Positions 1 to 12,356 of a stretch of 64,000 nucleotides of DNA are shown here, piece after piece. The notes under the pieces were generated by a model. The model worked only from the letters and a program-made list of their open reading frames with translations. It was not told the DNA's origin and did not search any database. Numbering within the stretch: the stretch's first letter is position 1; the number at the start of each line of letters is the position of its first letter. The position numbers were made by a program, and so were the translations under genes. Source of the DNA: Spinacia oleracea (Eukaryota > Streptophyta > Magnoliopsida > Caryophyllales > Amaranthaceae); NCBI RefSeq assembly GCF_020520425.1, contig NC_079491.1, forward strand, positions 32,913,449 through 32,977,448, in the 5' to 3' direction.

Positions 1-3000
1 AATTTTAATTTGAAATTTTCAGTTTACGTAATTTTAATTAATTTTAAAATTGATAATTTAAATTATTTTCTTGGATTTTAATTTTGAATATTGTAATTAT
101 AATAAATTTTACTTATTCTAATTATTTTACTAAAATTAAAATCATGAATTAATTTAAATACGACTGAAATTAAATTAAACTTTTGGATTCAATTATAAAT
201 TTATATGAGCTTTAAATTTTAATTAAATTTGTATGTTTCCGGTTAGACTAGAAATACATTTTTATGTTTAAAATTAGTAAAGCATATGAATTTATTGGTT
301 TAAGTGGGAGCTCCTTTTAGTCATATACTCTTGATTAGGTCTACAAATCCTTAAGGTTAAAACAACTTGATTAGAATTAATAAGGACTGAATAATTTATA
401 GATTATTGGTGCCCTTGATTAATTGCTGCAAATGTTTATGTGATGCATAATGTGTTTTACTAACCAGCTATGTGGGCCATTCATGATAATGAATGGGTGA
501 ATGGTATATATTGTATATGTACTGTTTTGCAGGTTATGAAGTGACTAGTATGGCCCAAATAGGATAGAAAATATGGTCTGCGTACCATTAATTTGAATGT
601 AATTGGTCTTAAGTACCAAAGTAGTTTTTCAATTCAAATATGGTCTGCGTACCATCAAATAGTTGTAATTAGTTTTAATTATAGCTTATCCTATTTGAAG
701 AAAATGGTGCCTCCCACGGAGATTTTCAAGACGGACTTTGAAGTTAAAGCTTCAAGATGAAGTCGGGCCATACTAGATCACATTTATCTTATGCATGCTT
801 TAAGTTATTTATTGCTTTAAATATGTCTTAATTATGCATGAGATTGTGGCTTGATTATGTTGCATGATTAAGGATTTTAGTTCACTTAAAATCTAACCAA
901 CATAGTAAGAGCCTTAAGTTCCAAACTTAAAAATTGAGTTAAAAGGTGCCATGCCAAAATATACACTTGCTTGGATATCCTTTACATCAATCTAGTAATA
1001 GTTTTCGCTCAGCAAGGTGTTACTTATTGGTCCTAAAGGGGCAAGGTACACAAATAATTGTGAGTACATGTTAGTTTTGGTGAAACTCAACGATATAAGT
1101 AAGGAGTCATTTTATGTCGTGGCAAAATCGATAGGTTTACCTAATAAGTTCTTAGACGTACCTATCAACCAAGAGTAGTTTCTAGACTATTAGCAAAAGG
1201 CTTTTGCTTACCTAAAATGTTTTAGAATTGAGTCGACAAACTGTGCTTAATTCTTCAATGGTTTTAGGGTCTTGGAATATTCACACCTGCCGGAACAATA
1301 AATTCGAATAAAATGCTAATAACTTGTTGAAATTGCATGATTGCTTTAATTTTCAAGTTATTACTCATGATAAATGTTTAGACTTTTCATGCTTCAATGT
1401 ATGTTTTAATTATTGTTTATAATTAAATATCTTGCACTGCAGTAAATCCTTTTAGAAAGGTAACAGTAAATTTCCTCGATTGGTAGTGAATCCAAGAACG
1501 ATTCACGGAAATGAGAGATGTGAGCAATTTTAAAATGTACGTTTCTTTTAGCGACTTTTATGGTTGTTTTCGAATATCAAAATCGAATGGCAAACCAATT
1601 GGTGCTTGTGAATTCAAAATACACTGTAGTTTTGAGATCATAAAGCATTGAGCTTAAACGCTCAGCTTTACCAATGGTTAACAACCTAATATCTTTATCC
1701 ATTTAATTCTCGAATGAGTCTAGTCCCTAGACATTCGAATAGATCGATGCTTAGAGAACTTTAGAAGCTTCTGGTAAGATCATCTAGTTGAAACAGAATA
1801 TTCAACATAAATTAAATGGAAAGAACCTTGTTAGGGTGACATTGGACATGTCTAACAAAGTATAAAAGTCAACACTAAAGAATTCAATTCTTAAGACTAT
1901 AAGAAAGGGTACAAGAAATAGGAAAACGAGGAACAAATGAAAGGAATTTACGATTCCGTTTCTACCTATAAGTTTATGTTTAAAGAGAAGTGACCTAGCA
2001 ATCAAACTTCCTTGGTATCATATACCGCTTGAGGTTCTTACTTCGGTAATAACTCAAACAATGGAAGCTAGGATACACTAATGACCTACAAGTGGGAAAT
2101 GAAGCATGGCAATGCTACATTAGTTGTAGGGTCATCTAGTTTGTTTTAAGTCCTTTCAAAGGCTGGAACTAAATGGCTATTTTGTTCCATAATCAACATA
2201 CCTAAATTTCTGTTTTCAAACACAGAAAGACTCACATTCAAGAAAAACAAAAACAATGTTTGTTTGTTTATTTGAATGAAATGGTCAATTACAGGTTGAG
2301 TCAATATGCTTGATTAAAACAAACAACTCTTTAAAGAACTTTACTAGGTTCAAATCAACCCCTTAATTTGAGTTCCACTAATCTTTGGCATTGTTGCTTA
2401 GACCATATCAACAAGTTAACATTCAAAAGCTCTATTTTGATGGACTTTTGAAAGTTGATTGATTTCTAGATCATTTTAAGACAACTAGTCTTACTTGTTG
2501 AAAGTAACAAAAGATATGAACTATTGTTAGAACGCCTAGACAATAGAGTTCAAAGCTAAAGAAAGATTTTATGACTTTATTATTTCACATGGATTTGAGT
2601 GAATATAGGTTTATTTACTCAAATGTGATATAAGTTGAATCTGTTTGGCTAGTTCAAAGATTCAGAAGTATAAAATCCACTTAGCAAGAAATCATAAAGA
2701 TCTAGGTTAGATCATGTTGATGATTACTTGAGACCAAATATGATCATCAATGATTGTGTGTTGTAATTTCACAATCTAGGTCCATAAGATATGGAATATC
2801 TACGTTGGAATAATCGAAGTCAATTAGTACTTGATTCGATCAATGATGAATCATAAAGACTTTTCCTATAATTTCTAAAACAAAATGCTCAACTACCACC
2901 AAACTAAACCAAATTCGTCAAAGCTATTGAAAAGTAATTTTCAGAATAACTTTTCATAAAATATATCTAGAGAGTTGCAAAAACTCAGTGGGAGCTTAGT

Positions 3001-3678
3001 GTTTGTCATTCGACAAACTAAGGCCCAAGTATGGATATATGTTTCATTGTGATTTATTCAAATGAGACACAAGGGTATTGTTTTTACCACGAATTTTTGA
3101 GAACATAATGTTTGTTTGCTCGAAATAATGTCCTTTTGGAGATTCGTTTCCAAAATGACAAGTGGGAGAAAATAGACCTCGAAAGTTTTCGAGGCGAACA
3201 ACAAACATAAACGGACATTCCGGAGGCTTTTCGAAGTGCTTCAGAAAACCCGAACTTATTCTTTAAGGACTTTAGAAGTGGCTTTAAAGAATAGACTTCT
3301 CTTAGAAGACTTTACAAGTGCTTCAAGGAGAACAGAATATTCAAAGGACTTTCAAGTGGCTATTGATATTCTGTTGTTTGATGTTTTATACCCAAGTAGG
3401 CATAGAGTTCAAATCACTGAAACTATGAGATTTTTCTATAGTGAAGAAACATGGAGTTCAGGTCCCTGAAACTATGCAATTCTTCTATTAGATAGTGAAG
3501 AAACCTACAACTTGCAGTCAAACTATTATCATGTAGATTAATGAGTTTGTGACCTGTAAGAAAGCTATGACGAAACCCAGATTCCCTAAAATGGTTAGAG
3601 GCCATATATAGACCCAAATGTTTTAAATGGTTAGAGGCCATAAAACATACTCAATGTTTTGATGACAAAATTAAAATT

Positions 3679-5048
3679 TTGTTGATTTGCAAGAATAAGT
3701 TCACACCTATTGGTTGCAAGTTTGTTTTAAGGATAAAAACCATCAAATATGGAATTGTGTTCACACACAAAGCTAGATTAGTTGCTAATGGTTACAAGCA
3801 AATTCACGGCGTGGATTGTGTTGAAACCTCATGCATAATCGTAATGCTCAAGTCTATAAATCAAGCAATGACTGCATATTGGTACATATGGCAATTGGAT
3901 GACAAAACGTATTCCTCAATCAAATGTTGGAAGAAACTATGTACATGGTATGTCATAGAATTTGTGGATCCAAATAAATGCTTGAAAAGGAATGCTATCT
4001 TATGAAATCTAAGTACAGATTTAAGCAAGCAATTGGGAATTAGAATTATATTTTATTGAAGCTAATAAGTATTTTAGTTTCATAAAATGTACATGATTCT
4101 TATAGATATATAAGAAGTTTAGTGGGAGTACATAAAACTTAATTGGTCCTATGTGTATCACACACATATCTCTCTATTGTGAAATAACATTCAAATGCTA
4201 ATAAGTTAGGTTTGAAATTATTTATCAATGATGGACCAAGGCGAAACTTAGCACATACTGGGTATTAAGATCTGGTTACAAAGATCTCATAATATTGTTT
4301 TAGATTAAGTAATGGAATTTACTAAATCAAACACGAAAGACTCCATTGGAGATATTCGACCCATATGAATAAATCTAAGTAAAGGATGTTTGAACTATGT
4401 ATAAGCATTTACTAAGTTAAACATCAAAGAGTCTAAATGAGATTCTTAAACCTATATTATATGTCAAAGAATTTAGCTGGATTCAGTATCTGCTGAAATT
4501 GAATGAGCTAAAGTTACATGAATAGAATTCAATTGGGAATTATTCTGCAAAAGAATTTATCATGTATGATATAATATGAGGATCGCCAAAAACGTATCGT
4601 ATGACTTTAGGCATGACGAACATATACCAATCTCTATTGATCTAAGTGAAGATCAACTAGATTGAGATCAAGAATACTTATGGTACTTGAAAAGGTACAT
4701 AGGAATAGTTCTTGATTCAAGGAAATAAAGATATGCTAAATATTGATGCTACACGCATAAACACTGGCAAAGGATCAAGCAAGACCCTTTGGAGTTAACC
4801 ATTGATAAGGACGAGCTATAGAGCATCGTGTTTTGAAATGGCAACATGGATTGGAGACCATGAGTTGTTGCGTGGGATATTAAAATATTAATTTCTATGT
4901 TCTAAGATACAGCTGGAAAGTATTCCACATATCTGTGAACTGCTTGGATAAGTAATTCCAAACAAAGCATCACTAGCAACCTATAAAGTTGAAGTAAAAG
5001 TACTTATTGCCTAAGAAGCAATAAAACAGGGTTGTTTATGTTAAAGAG
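3679..5048 (+). pseudogene. Copia pol remnant (RT and RNase H part)
   Basis: Translated pieces match the Copia reverse transcriptase core: a KARLVANGYKQ stretch (usual family form KARLVAKGYTQ) followed by IWQLDDKT (usual WQMDVKTAFL). Weaker RNase H-like similarity follows to about 5048, ending next to the CACTA insertion. This is a fossil with multiple breaks and no plausible product. It fixes the orientation of the surrounding element as +. Confidence 0.7.
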
Positions 5049-5051
5049 TTC

Positions 5052-5410
5052 CACTAGTAGAAAAAACCCTTATTGCAGCAGGATTTTAGACCCCTGTTGC
5101 AGCGTACATCGTATGCTGCAACTGGGGGGCCTGCAACAAGTCTGAACTTGTTGCAGCGTACAATGTTCGCTGCAAAAAGTACTTTTTTGCAGCGTACATA
5201 TGCATGTACGCTGCAACAAGTGTCAAAATTTTGGCAAAAATAGTGACTTGTTGCAGCGTACAAAGAAGTGTACGCTGCAAAAAACTCCACTTGTTGCAGG
5301 GTACATCTATTTGTACGCTGCAACAAGTCTGAAAATTTGCCAAAATTTACACCCTTGTTGCAGCGTACACATATATATGTACGCTGCAACAAACAATTTT
5401 GGCGGGAAAA
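5052..5410. repeat. Left TIR and subterminal palindromes of CACTA element
   Basis: After the terminal inverted repeat come about six short inverted-repeat units of the form TTGCAGCGTACA, a 4-10 base spacer, TGTACGCTGCAA, spaced 40-60 bp apart. Subterminal repeats of this kind are where the CACTA TNPA-type protein binds in the well-studied elements. The small overlapping ORFs on both strands here arise from these palindromes and are not genes. Confidence 0.85.
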
Positions 5411-5764
5411 TTCTAATTTTGTTGAGGGACTTTGCACCAAATATAGAAACCTGTCATAACAATAATAGAATATCGCAACCTGTATAACAAATATATAAAC
5501 AATAACTGTAGTTTTGTATATATTCCAAAATCAAAGTGCACGTACTGATACATTTAAATATATGTACGTTCCAATTTCAACGTACGCATACATTTTAATA
5601 CAAAATATTGTTCTATAACATCTAAGCCAACTCGATCAAACGCGCTCAGGCCAATAATAAATACTTGCTGGTAAAAAACTTAGCCCATTGCTCACGAACC
5701 ACATCAATTTCCTCACTAGCATAAGGCGCATTCCTCGTAGTGTAGACCTTCAAAAACAAAAATT

Positions 5765-7815
5765 TGATGGGAGCATTAGATTAAATGTCATTTTAGTCTA
5801 AATATGAACTATAACGACCCAATGATCCTTAAATGTGCATAAATAGATTGAAATGAGTATTTGAAAACTTTCAAAATAAGCATATTAAACATGTAATAAG
5901 TTTGAAATAAGTCATTAGGTTCTTTAGTTCACAGTTGGGAACGAAAATGTCATTTTAGTCTAAATATGACCTATAACGACCCAATGAGCCATAAATGTGC
6001 TTAAATAGATTGGAAAGAGTCTTGGAAACTTAAAACTAAGCATATTAATCATGTAAAGGGTTTAAAATGAGTCTTTAGGTTCTTTAGTTCAAGGTTAGGA
6101 GCGAAAATGTCTCATTTTAGCCTAAATATGACCTATAACGACCAAACAAGTCTCAAATATGCATAATAGATAGGATTGAGTCTTGAAAAGTTAAAAATAA
6201 TCATATGAATCATGTAATAAGTTTGAAATTAGTTTTTAAGTTCGTTAGATCAAAGTTGGGAGCGAAAATGTCATTTTAGCCTAAATATGACCTATAACGG
6301 CCAAAGAAGTCATGAATGTGCATAAATAGATTGGATTAAGTCTTGGAAAGTTAAAACTAATCATATAAAACATTTAATATGTTTAAAATGAGTCCTAAGG
6401 TTCTTTGTTTCATATTTGGGAGCAAAAAAGCCCCATTTTAGCCTAATATGACCTAGCTATAACGACCGAACAAGCCTTAAATTTGCATAAGTAGATTGGA
6501 ATGAGTGTTAGAAAGTTAAAACTATTCATATAATGAGTCCTTAGGTTCTTTAGTTCAAAGTTGGGAGGGAAAATGCTACATTTTAGCCTTAATATGACCT
6601 ATAACGACCCAATAAGCCTTAAATGTGAATAAATAGATTGAAATGAGTCTTAGAAAGTTGAAACTATGCATATTAATAATGTAAAAGGTTTCAAATGAGT
6701 CATTAGATTCTTTAGTTCAATCTTAGGAGCGAAAATGTCTCATTTTAGCCTAAATATGACCTATAACGACCAAACAAGTCTCAAATGTGAATAATAGATC
6801 GGATTGAGTCTTGAAAAGTTAAAAATAATCATATGAATCATGTAATAAGTTTGAAATTAGTTTTTAAGTTCGTTAGATCAAAGTTGGGAGCGAAAACGTC
6901 ATTTTAGCCTAAATATGACCTATAACGGCCAAAGAAGTCATGAATGTGCATAAATAGATTGGATTAAGTCTTGTAAAGTTAAAACTAATCATATAAAACA
7001 TTTAATATGTTTAAAATGAGTCCTAAGGTTCTTTATTTCATATTTGGGAGCAAAAAAGCCTCATTTTAGCCTAATATGACCTATAACGACCAAACAAGCC
7101 TTAAATTTGCATAAGTAGATTGGAATGAGTGTTAGAAAGTTAAAACTATTCATATTAAACATGTAATAAGTATAAAATGAGTCCTTAGGTTCTTTAGTTC
7201 AAAGTTGGGAGCGAAAATACTTCATTTTAGCCTTAATATGACCTATAACGACCCAATAAGCCTTAAATGTGAATAAATAGATTGAAATGAGTCTTAGAAA
7301 GTTAAAACTATGCATATTAATCATGTAAAAGGTTTCAAATGAGTCATTAGATTCTTTAGTTCAATCTTAGGAGTGAAAATGTCGCATTTTAGCCTAAATA
7401 TGACCTATAACGACCAAACAAGTCCCAAATGTGCATAATAGATCGGATTGAGTCTTGAAAAGTTAAAAATAATCATATGAATCATGTAATAAGTTTGAAA
7501 TTAGTTTTTAAGTTCGTTAGATCAAAGTTGGGAGCGAAAATGTCATTTTAGCCTAAATATGACCTATAACGGCCAAAGAAGTCATGAATGTGCATAAATA
7601 GATTGGATTAAGTCTTGTAAAGTTAAAACTAATCATATAAAACATTTAATATGTTTAAAATGAGTCCTAAGGTTCTTTATTTCATATTTGGGAGCAAAAA
7701 AGCCTCATTTTAGCCTAATATGACCTATAACGACCAAACAAGCCTTAAATTTGCATAAGTAGATTGGAATGAGTGTTAGAAAGTTAAAACTATTCATATT
7801 AAACATGTAATAAGT
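5765..7815. repeat. Satellite-like tandem array inside CACTA element
   Basis: About 13 tandem copies of a ~160-bp unit. A landmark ATGACCTATAACGAC recurs near 5809, 5972, 6133, 6291, 6458, 6599, 6761, 6920, 7080, 7242, 7404, 7563 and 7724. Variants recur in a fixed order: units at 6133, 6761 and 7404 share one set of differences, and 6291, 6920 and 7563 share another. This gives a higher-order repeat of four monomers (~640 bp). It is non-coding. A related array in reverse orientation lies at ~61995-63484. Confidence 0.9.
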
Positions 7816-8755
7816 GTAATACTCTGAGCAAATATTTAGAGACTGATGGACATGCTCACCAGTATTCGATGTTCGCGTGAGGAGGAAAACCGGTCAGACA
7901 GCAGCCCAAATTGTTGGCTATCCTAGTTGTATCTCATTATGGAAAATGCAAGTAACTGATGTGCAGATCAGTACGTGCAGATCAGTAGCCAGCTTAGCTG
8001 CCACAACTTTGAGATTGGGACCTTGCGCCTGCTCACTCTACCATAAACAACATTGAAGTTCAGGTGTTGCTGCAGATCAATCCAGATCAACATTGAAGTC
8101 AAGGTGTTGCTGCAGATCAATCAAGAGCAACCCAATTGAAAGAATTAGCCAAAATTGCACAAAAATAAATAAATAAAACAGTAATTAAGATCTATAATAG
8201 GCTTCATAACCAACACATGTCGATTATTAAAGAAAAAAGGTAGGGAAATTTGCAGCAACAACAGAAAAGCGAATCATAGCATGCTTATCTCTTAATGAAA
8301 AACAAGGCTAAACAACAACACCTATTTCAGTCAATGAATATAATCTTGAATAACATAAACCATTATAACCCAATGTATTACCATGAAGCATAAACATTAA
8401 ACACCAATGGTCCAATACAATCATAATCCACACACATTTCATACCAAGCTTGAGTCAAGTAAACTGATACATTTACCAAAATATGAATCTCTGAAGTCTA
8501 AAATGCAATAATGAAGGCATTCCCCATTATATTAATAAACCGTCATATAAATGTCCCCAAGTTAAATTAACAATCAAAATCGGAAAAAAATCAAACCCTA
8601 ACAATCAAAATCGGAAAAAATGTATCAATTAACACAAAAAATAAGAATAATTTATATAATCAAACCCTAAAAATACGAAATTAGGGGAAAAATCAAGAAT
8701 TGACTGAAAGCAAACCCTAAAAATACGAAATTAGGGAAAAACAAATACAAAAAGT
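7816..8755. other. CACTA interior, no gene seen
   Basis: AT-rich sequence between the tandem array and the right-end leader. It includes a short direct duplication near 8052-8135 (AACATTGAAGT followed by GTGTTGCTGCAGATCAAT, twice). I see no domain, no long ORF and no RNA gene. Confidence 0.5.
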
Positions 8756-9411
8756 TAGAAAACTATACCTCCTCAAACAGATTCGCGCAGGAGAGAGTAA
8801 GGGATCGAAATACTTGGGACTGAGACGGCGAGAACAGAACGCGATGGGGGAGATGAGGCGAGAACACAGACCCATCGGCGAAGACAGCGACGCAGGGCCG
8901 AGCAACGCCTGAGTTCAACGGCTGCTGAGTTCGACGGCTGAGTTCGACGGCGGCTGAGTTCGAAGGCTGAGGTCGAAGGCCAGATGCTTGGAGAGAAGGA
9001 GTCGAGCAAATTTTCACAAAAACCAAGACGAATTGTCACCCAATTTCAACAATTACTTGCAAAAATCCCAAAAAAACCACAAATTAGAGAAAACTTAGAA
9101 CAAAAAAGGGGGGATTCAGAAAAAAGCGTCGAAATGGGAGTTACCTGGGGAAGAAACCGCGGCGAGAAAACGGGGGAGAATTCACGAAAAGGACCTCAGA
9201 ATTGGGGGAATATGGCGGAGAAAGAAGGGATTTAGGAGAGAGAAAGAGAGCAGATGAAGAAGAAGAAGAATGAGGAGGTGAGAGAGTACGCAGTGTTAGA
9301 AATGGCTTCACGCAGGGAAAGCTGAGGGAAGAAGAGGGAGTACTGAGCGTGGATATGGTTCTCGAATTTGGTCCTTAGGTTTGAGATGAAATGTTTTTCT
9401 TAATTAGCTTT
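8756..9411 (-). promoter_or_regulatory. Leader-like GC-richer segment of CACTA element
   Basis: Read leftward from the right end, this segment is CT-rich (repeated TTC/CTC) with short low-complexity ORFs, then a possible splice donor CCCCAG|GTAACT near 9145. This resembles the transcription start, leader and first intron of a CACTA gene or of a captured 5' untranslated exon. The CACTA-derived end at 56424 carries a similar segment in matching position (TCAGTACTCCC, then TTTCCCTGCGT). There is no convincing protein. Promoter activity is inference. Confidence 0.35.
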
Positions 9412-9648
9412 GCAGCGAAAAAAATTTATTGCAGGGGGCTTGTATCTGTACGCTGCAAAATAAATGGGCTATTGCAGGGGGCTTTTACTTTGTACGCTGC
9501 AAAAAACTCTCTTGCTGCGGGCAATTAATTTGTACGCTGCAACAACCCTTTATAAAGTTTGACCCGCGTTGACCTACTGGTTGTTGAAGCGTATTATTAC
9601 ATGTACGCTGCAACAAGGGGGTTGCAACAGGGGTTTTTTCTACTAGTG
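9412..9648. repeat. Right TIR and subterminal repeats of CACTA element
   Basis: Several copies of TGTACGCTGCAA and of TTGCAGGGGGC run up to the terminal GGGTTTTTTCTACTAGTG. They match the left end only in the last ~20 bases and in the short repeat motif, which is normal for this superfamily. Confidence 0.8.
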
Positions 9649-11084
9649 TTCTTCACTGAACTTGGGTAGATCACATGTCTGCTGGCTTGATGGTTCTTCA
9701 TTGAAAAAATGCATAGAACCACTCTTGAAGCAAGAAAAGACTAGATCACAAAATAAACATACTCAAAAGATCTTATCATCATATCTCGAAGAACATTCGA
9801 TGAAAAGGATATTAAGATTGGCAAAGCATGATAACTAAACCTATGCAACAAGTGAGAAGCAACACTCACATTGTAGCACTGGAAATCAAGCATAGCTTTG
9901 AATTCCATGAAATGTTTTAAAGATGGGTTAGAGGCCCATGGTTGTAAAACGTTGGGGTTGAACATTTATCATATATGAAATGTATTTTTCATATTCCATT
10001 TAATCTTGGTTTAGTATTAAATGATGAGTCCCTTCAATTTGACGATATATTCAAGATAGACTGTCAGGACCAGTCCTGTGACTAAGAAATGTCTATCAAG
10101 TGAACTTGAACGTCAAAGGTTGAAAATGGTCCCTAGTCGGAGTTTTCTATAAAATTGGACGCATAGAAAACGTTAAACGATTAGAATGCAAGATGACTAG
10201 TAGTTCTGTTTCTTGAACTATGTGGACATGGCAATGTCATAATCATTTGCATAGATACTTACTTTGGGAAGACTAGTATCGGACAAGACCTATGAAACTT
10301 TACTGTAAGAGATGAAAATCTGCCATAAGTAAATTTCATTAAAATTATTAGACACTAAATCCTCAATACCTGAGTGATTTGAGATTACTTGTTTGAGAAC
10401 TGGTTGCTTTGACGTTGACCAACCGTCGCACCGTAAAAGGAGGCTATAAAGGCAACGCTCAGGTAATCACCTATCAAACGAAGTCTAATCTCAAGATCGC
10501 AAGATTGGGATTGTCCTCCCATAAATCGGGATGAGATGCTTAAAAGTTGTACAAGGCCACTCGGAGAGCTAGAAACTATGAAATGCATGGCCGTGCTCGG
10601 ATGAATCATAGGCTATGATTATCTGTTTATTTGATCAGTTGAACTCTGAAACCGAGAAACACCTCTGGACATAATAAGGATGACAACTCTTACCTTATGT
10701 TCAAGAGCAAGCATCGAGCGACAAAGGAATTAGGAAATGCACACTTGTCCCTAAGGACAAGTGGGAGACTGAAAGAAATAATGCCCTTGGTCCAAGTATG
10801 CATTCTATATTAAGTCTAATAAGTGCGGTTCAGTATTAATTAACAAGTTAATAATTCAGTGAGATCAAGTGAGCTGAATGCCTAGCTAGAGGCCGCTTCA
10901 GTTCAAGTGGAATTAATTGTATTAATCCACAGCTTACTCTTGACTGAACCCGTAGGGTCACACAAATAGTACGTAAACGGATCAAGTATTTAATGACATT
11001 AAATACTCCATCTATGGATATTCGGAATCGACGGATCTTGGTTTCAGTGGGAGCTAAGATCGTCACAGGCAAGAAATGAATACT

Positions 11085-11410
11085 CCGGAAACGATGATAT
11101 TACCGGAAACGGAAATATGGATCGTATCGGAAATATAAATATTATCCAAGTCGTAGATGTTGCCGGAAACGGAAACATGGTACGTATCGGAAAATATTAT
11201 CGGAAATGGAAATATTGCCGGAATCGGAAATATTGCCGGAAACGGAAATATTGTCAGAATCGGAAATATTATCGGAATCGGAAAATAATTCCGGAAACGG
11301 AAATATTAAATATTTGTTCGAAACGGAAATTGATTCCGGAATCGGAAATATTAAATATTGTTCGTATCGGAAATGAATTCCGGAACCGGGAATTTAATCG
11401 GAAGCGTATC
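11085..11410. repeat. CGGAAAYGGAAATATT degenerate tandem repeat in LTR
   Basis: More than twenty loosely tandem copies of GGAAACGGAAATATTGCC and variants (CGGAATCGGAAATATT) in about 330 bp, within the U3 part of the LTR and upstream of its TATA box. A lysine/arginine-rich ORF across it is an artefact of the repeat. Confidence 0.8.
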
Positions 11411-11780
11411 GTACGAATAAACATCGGACAAGCTTGCTAGACGCAAGGCCTAGCACGAAGCTAGGCCCAACGCCTAGCAAAGCCCGCGCGCGACCAAAGC
11501 AAGCAAAGCCCAAACGCCAGAGCAAGGCCAGCAGGCGCGCGCCCCTCGTGGGCTGCGAGCACTTGCTGGGCCTGGGCTCAGCGCGCGCGCGCATGGCGCC
11601 CCTCGTGGGCTGCTGCGCCTGCGTGTGTGTTTGTGCTTGTGTACGAAACCTTGATCGGTTAGGATTCGTATAAGATTGATTTCCTAAGTCTACTAGATAA
11701 ATTAAGTGATTGAATTTTAGATTAATTCAGATTCACTAAATCGTTTCCTAGTAGGATTCTAATATCCGATACCCATGCCC

Positions 11781-11789
11781 TATAAATAG
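11781..11789 (+). promoter_or_regulatory. TATA box of Copia LTR
   Basis: TATAAATAG, 365 bp before the LTR end, in the usual place for an LTR promoter. Confidence 0.6.
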
Positions 11790-12145
11790 GTGATCAATGC
11801 TCACAATTTATAAAAAGTTTTCAAGTATTCAAAGCTAGGATTTTTAAGCAGAAAAATCAGCCATAACTCTTGTCCATTTAGCCGAAAATAAGTAGTACCT
11901 TAAGGGCGATTCTAGTTGGTCAATCTTAAGGCGGATCCGGACGTGCTGTGGACTATCTACGGAGGGACGACACTTGGAGTCCTAAAGACTTGTTCTTGTT
12001 CGGTTCGGGCGCAGCTAGGGAGGGCACGCAACAAAGTGTATGCATCTAAACTATGCTAAATGATTATGTGTAAATAATATGCTTTCCTGGCTTTATGGTT
12101 TTTTCCGCATGATTTATGAATTGTCATATGTATCATAACCTAACA

Positions 12146-12356
12146 TTTTATGAAATACCCTCGAATTTTCGAAAAAATTCCCAAATATCCATTAAGTTTC
12201 AAGAACACATCAAACACCCCTGTTTTTCAGAAATTCACCAAATAACCCAAATTTTAACTATGTGTTAAGTGTTCTTTTAGTCTGAAACTTAATTCACCAA
12301 ATGCACTTACTTAGAAATTAAATACACCTATTTCGAAGCTTAACTCACTAAGTACC
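12146..12356. other. Spacer between Copia LTR and Gypsy element
   Basis: AT-rich, no ORF. It ends in GTACC, the target site duplicated on insertion of the Gypsy element at 12357. Confidence 0.5.

Larger units (their letters stand above)
5052..9648. mobile_element. Non-autonomous CACTA (En/Spm) transposon, complete ends
   Basis: The element opens CACTAGTAGAAAAAACCC and closes with the inverse GGGTTTTTTCTACTAGTG. It is flanked on both sides by the 3-bp duplication TTC (5049-5051 and 9649-9651), as expected for CACTA elements. Both ends carry subterminal copies of the motif TTGCAGCGTACA and its inverse. There is no transposase (no TNPD/TNP2-like ORF), so it would need a partner in trans. The interior is a ~2-kb array of ~160-bp repeats, an unassigned AT-rich segment, and a GC-richer segment near the right end that looks like a leader transcribed leftward. 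It interrupts the Copia fossil, so it is younger than that element. Confidence 0.9.
1..12145 (+). mobile_element. Broken Copia LTR element, left end outside window
   Basis: Fossil Ty1/Copia element. The right end is clear: a purine-rich tract (AAGTGGGAGAC) precedes an LTR that opens TGAAAGAAAT and closes CCTAACA. Upstream lies scattered Copia-like pol similarity on the + strand, with reverse transcriptase and RNase H remnants around 3680-5048. The coding part is broken many times and no long ORF survives. A whole CACTA transposon sits inside it at 5052-9648. No 5' LTR is visible, so its left end lies outside the window or has been lost. The first 3 kb are AT-rich with no recognisable domain and are assigned here only by continuity. 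It is old compared with the two Gypsy elements further right. Confidence 0.75.
10770..12145 (+). repeat. 3' LTR of Copia element
   Basis: A 1376-bp LTR, TGAAAG to TAACA, preceded by the polypurine tract. It holds a block of CGGAAA-type repeats (11085-11410), a GC-rich stretch with repeated GCGCGC (11450-11600), and a TATA box at 11781 (TATAAATAGG), consistent with a Pol II promoter. The only copy in the window. Confidence 0.8.

Noticed and set aside
5054-5487. Cluster of overlapping ORFs on both strands rich in Cys, Asn and Leu
   Set aside because: They translate the palindromic subterminal repeats of the CACTA element; matching frames on both strands show the repeat, not a protein.
11434-11673. 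79-codon arginine/alanine-rich ORF and its minus-strand partner
   Set aside because: GC-rich low-complexity part of the Copia LTR; no domain.
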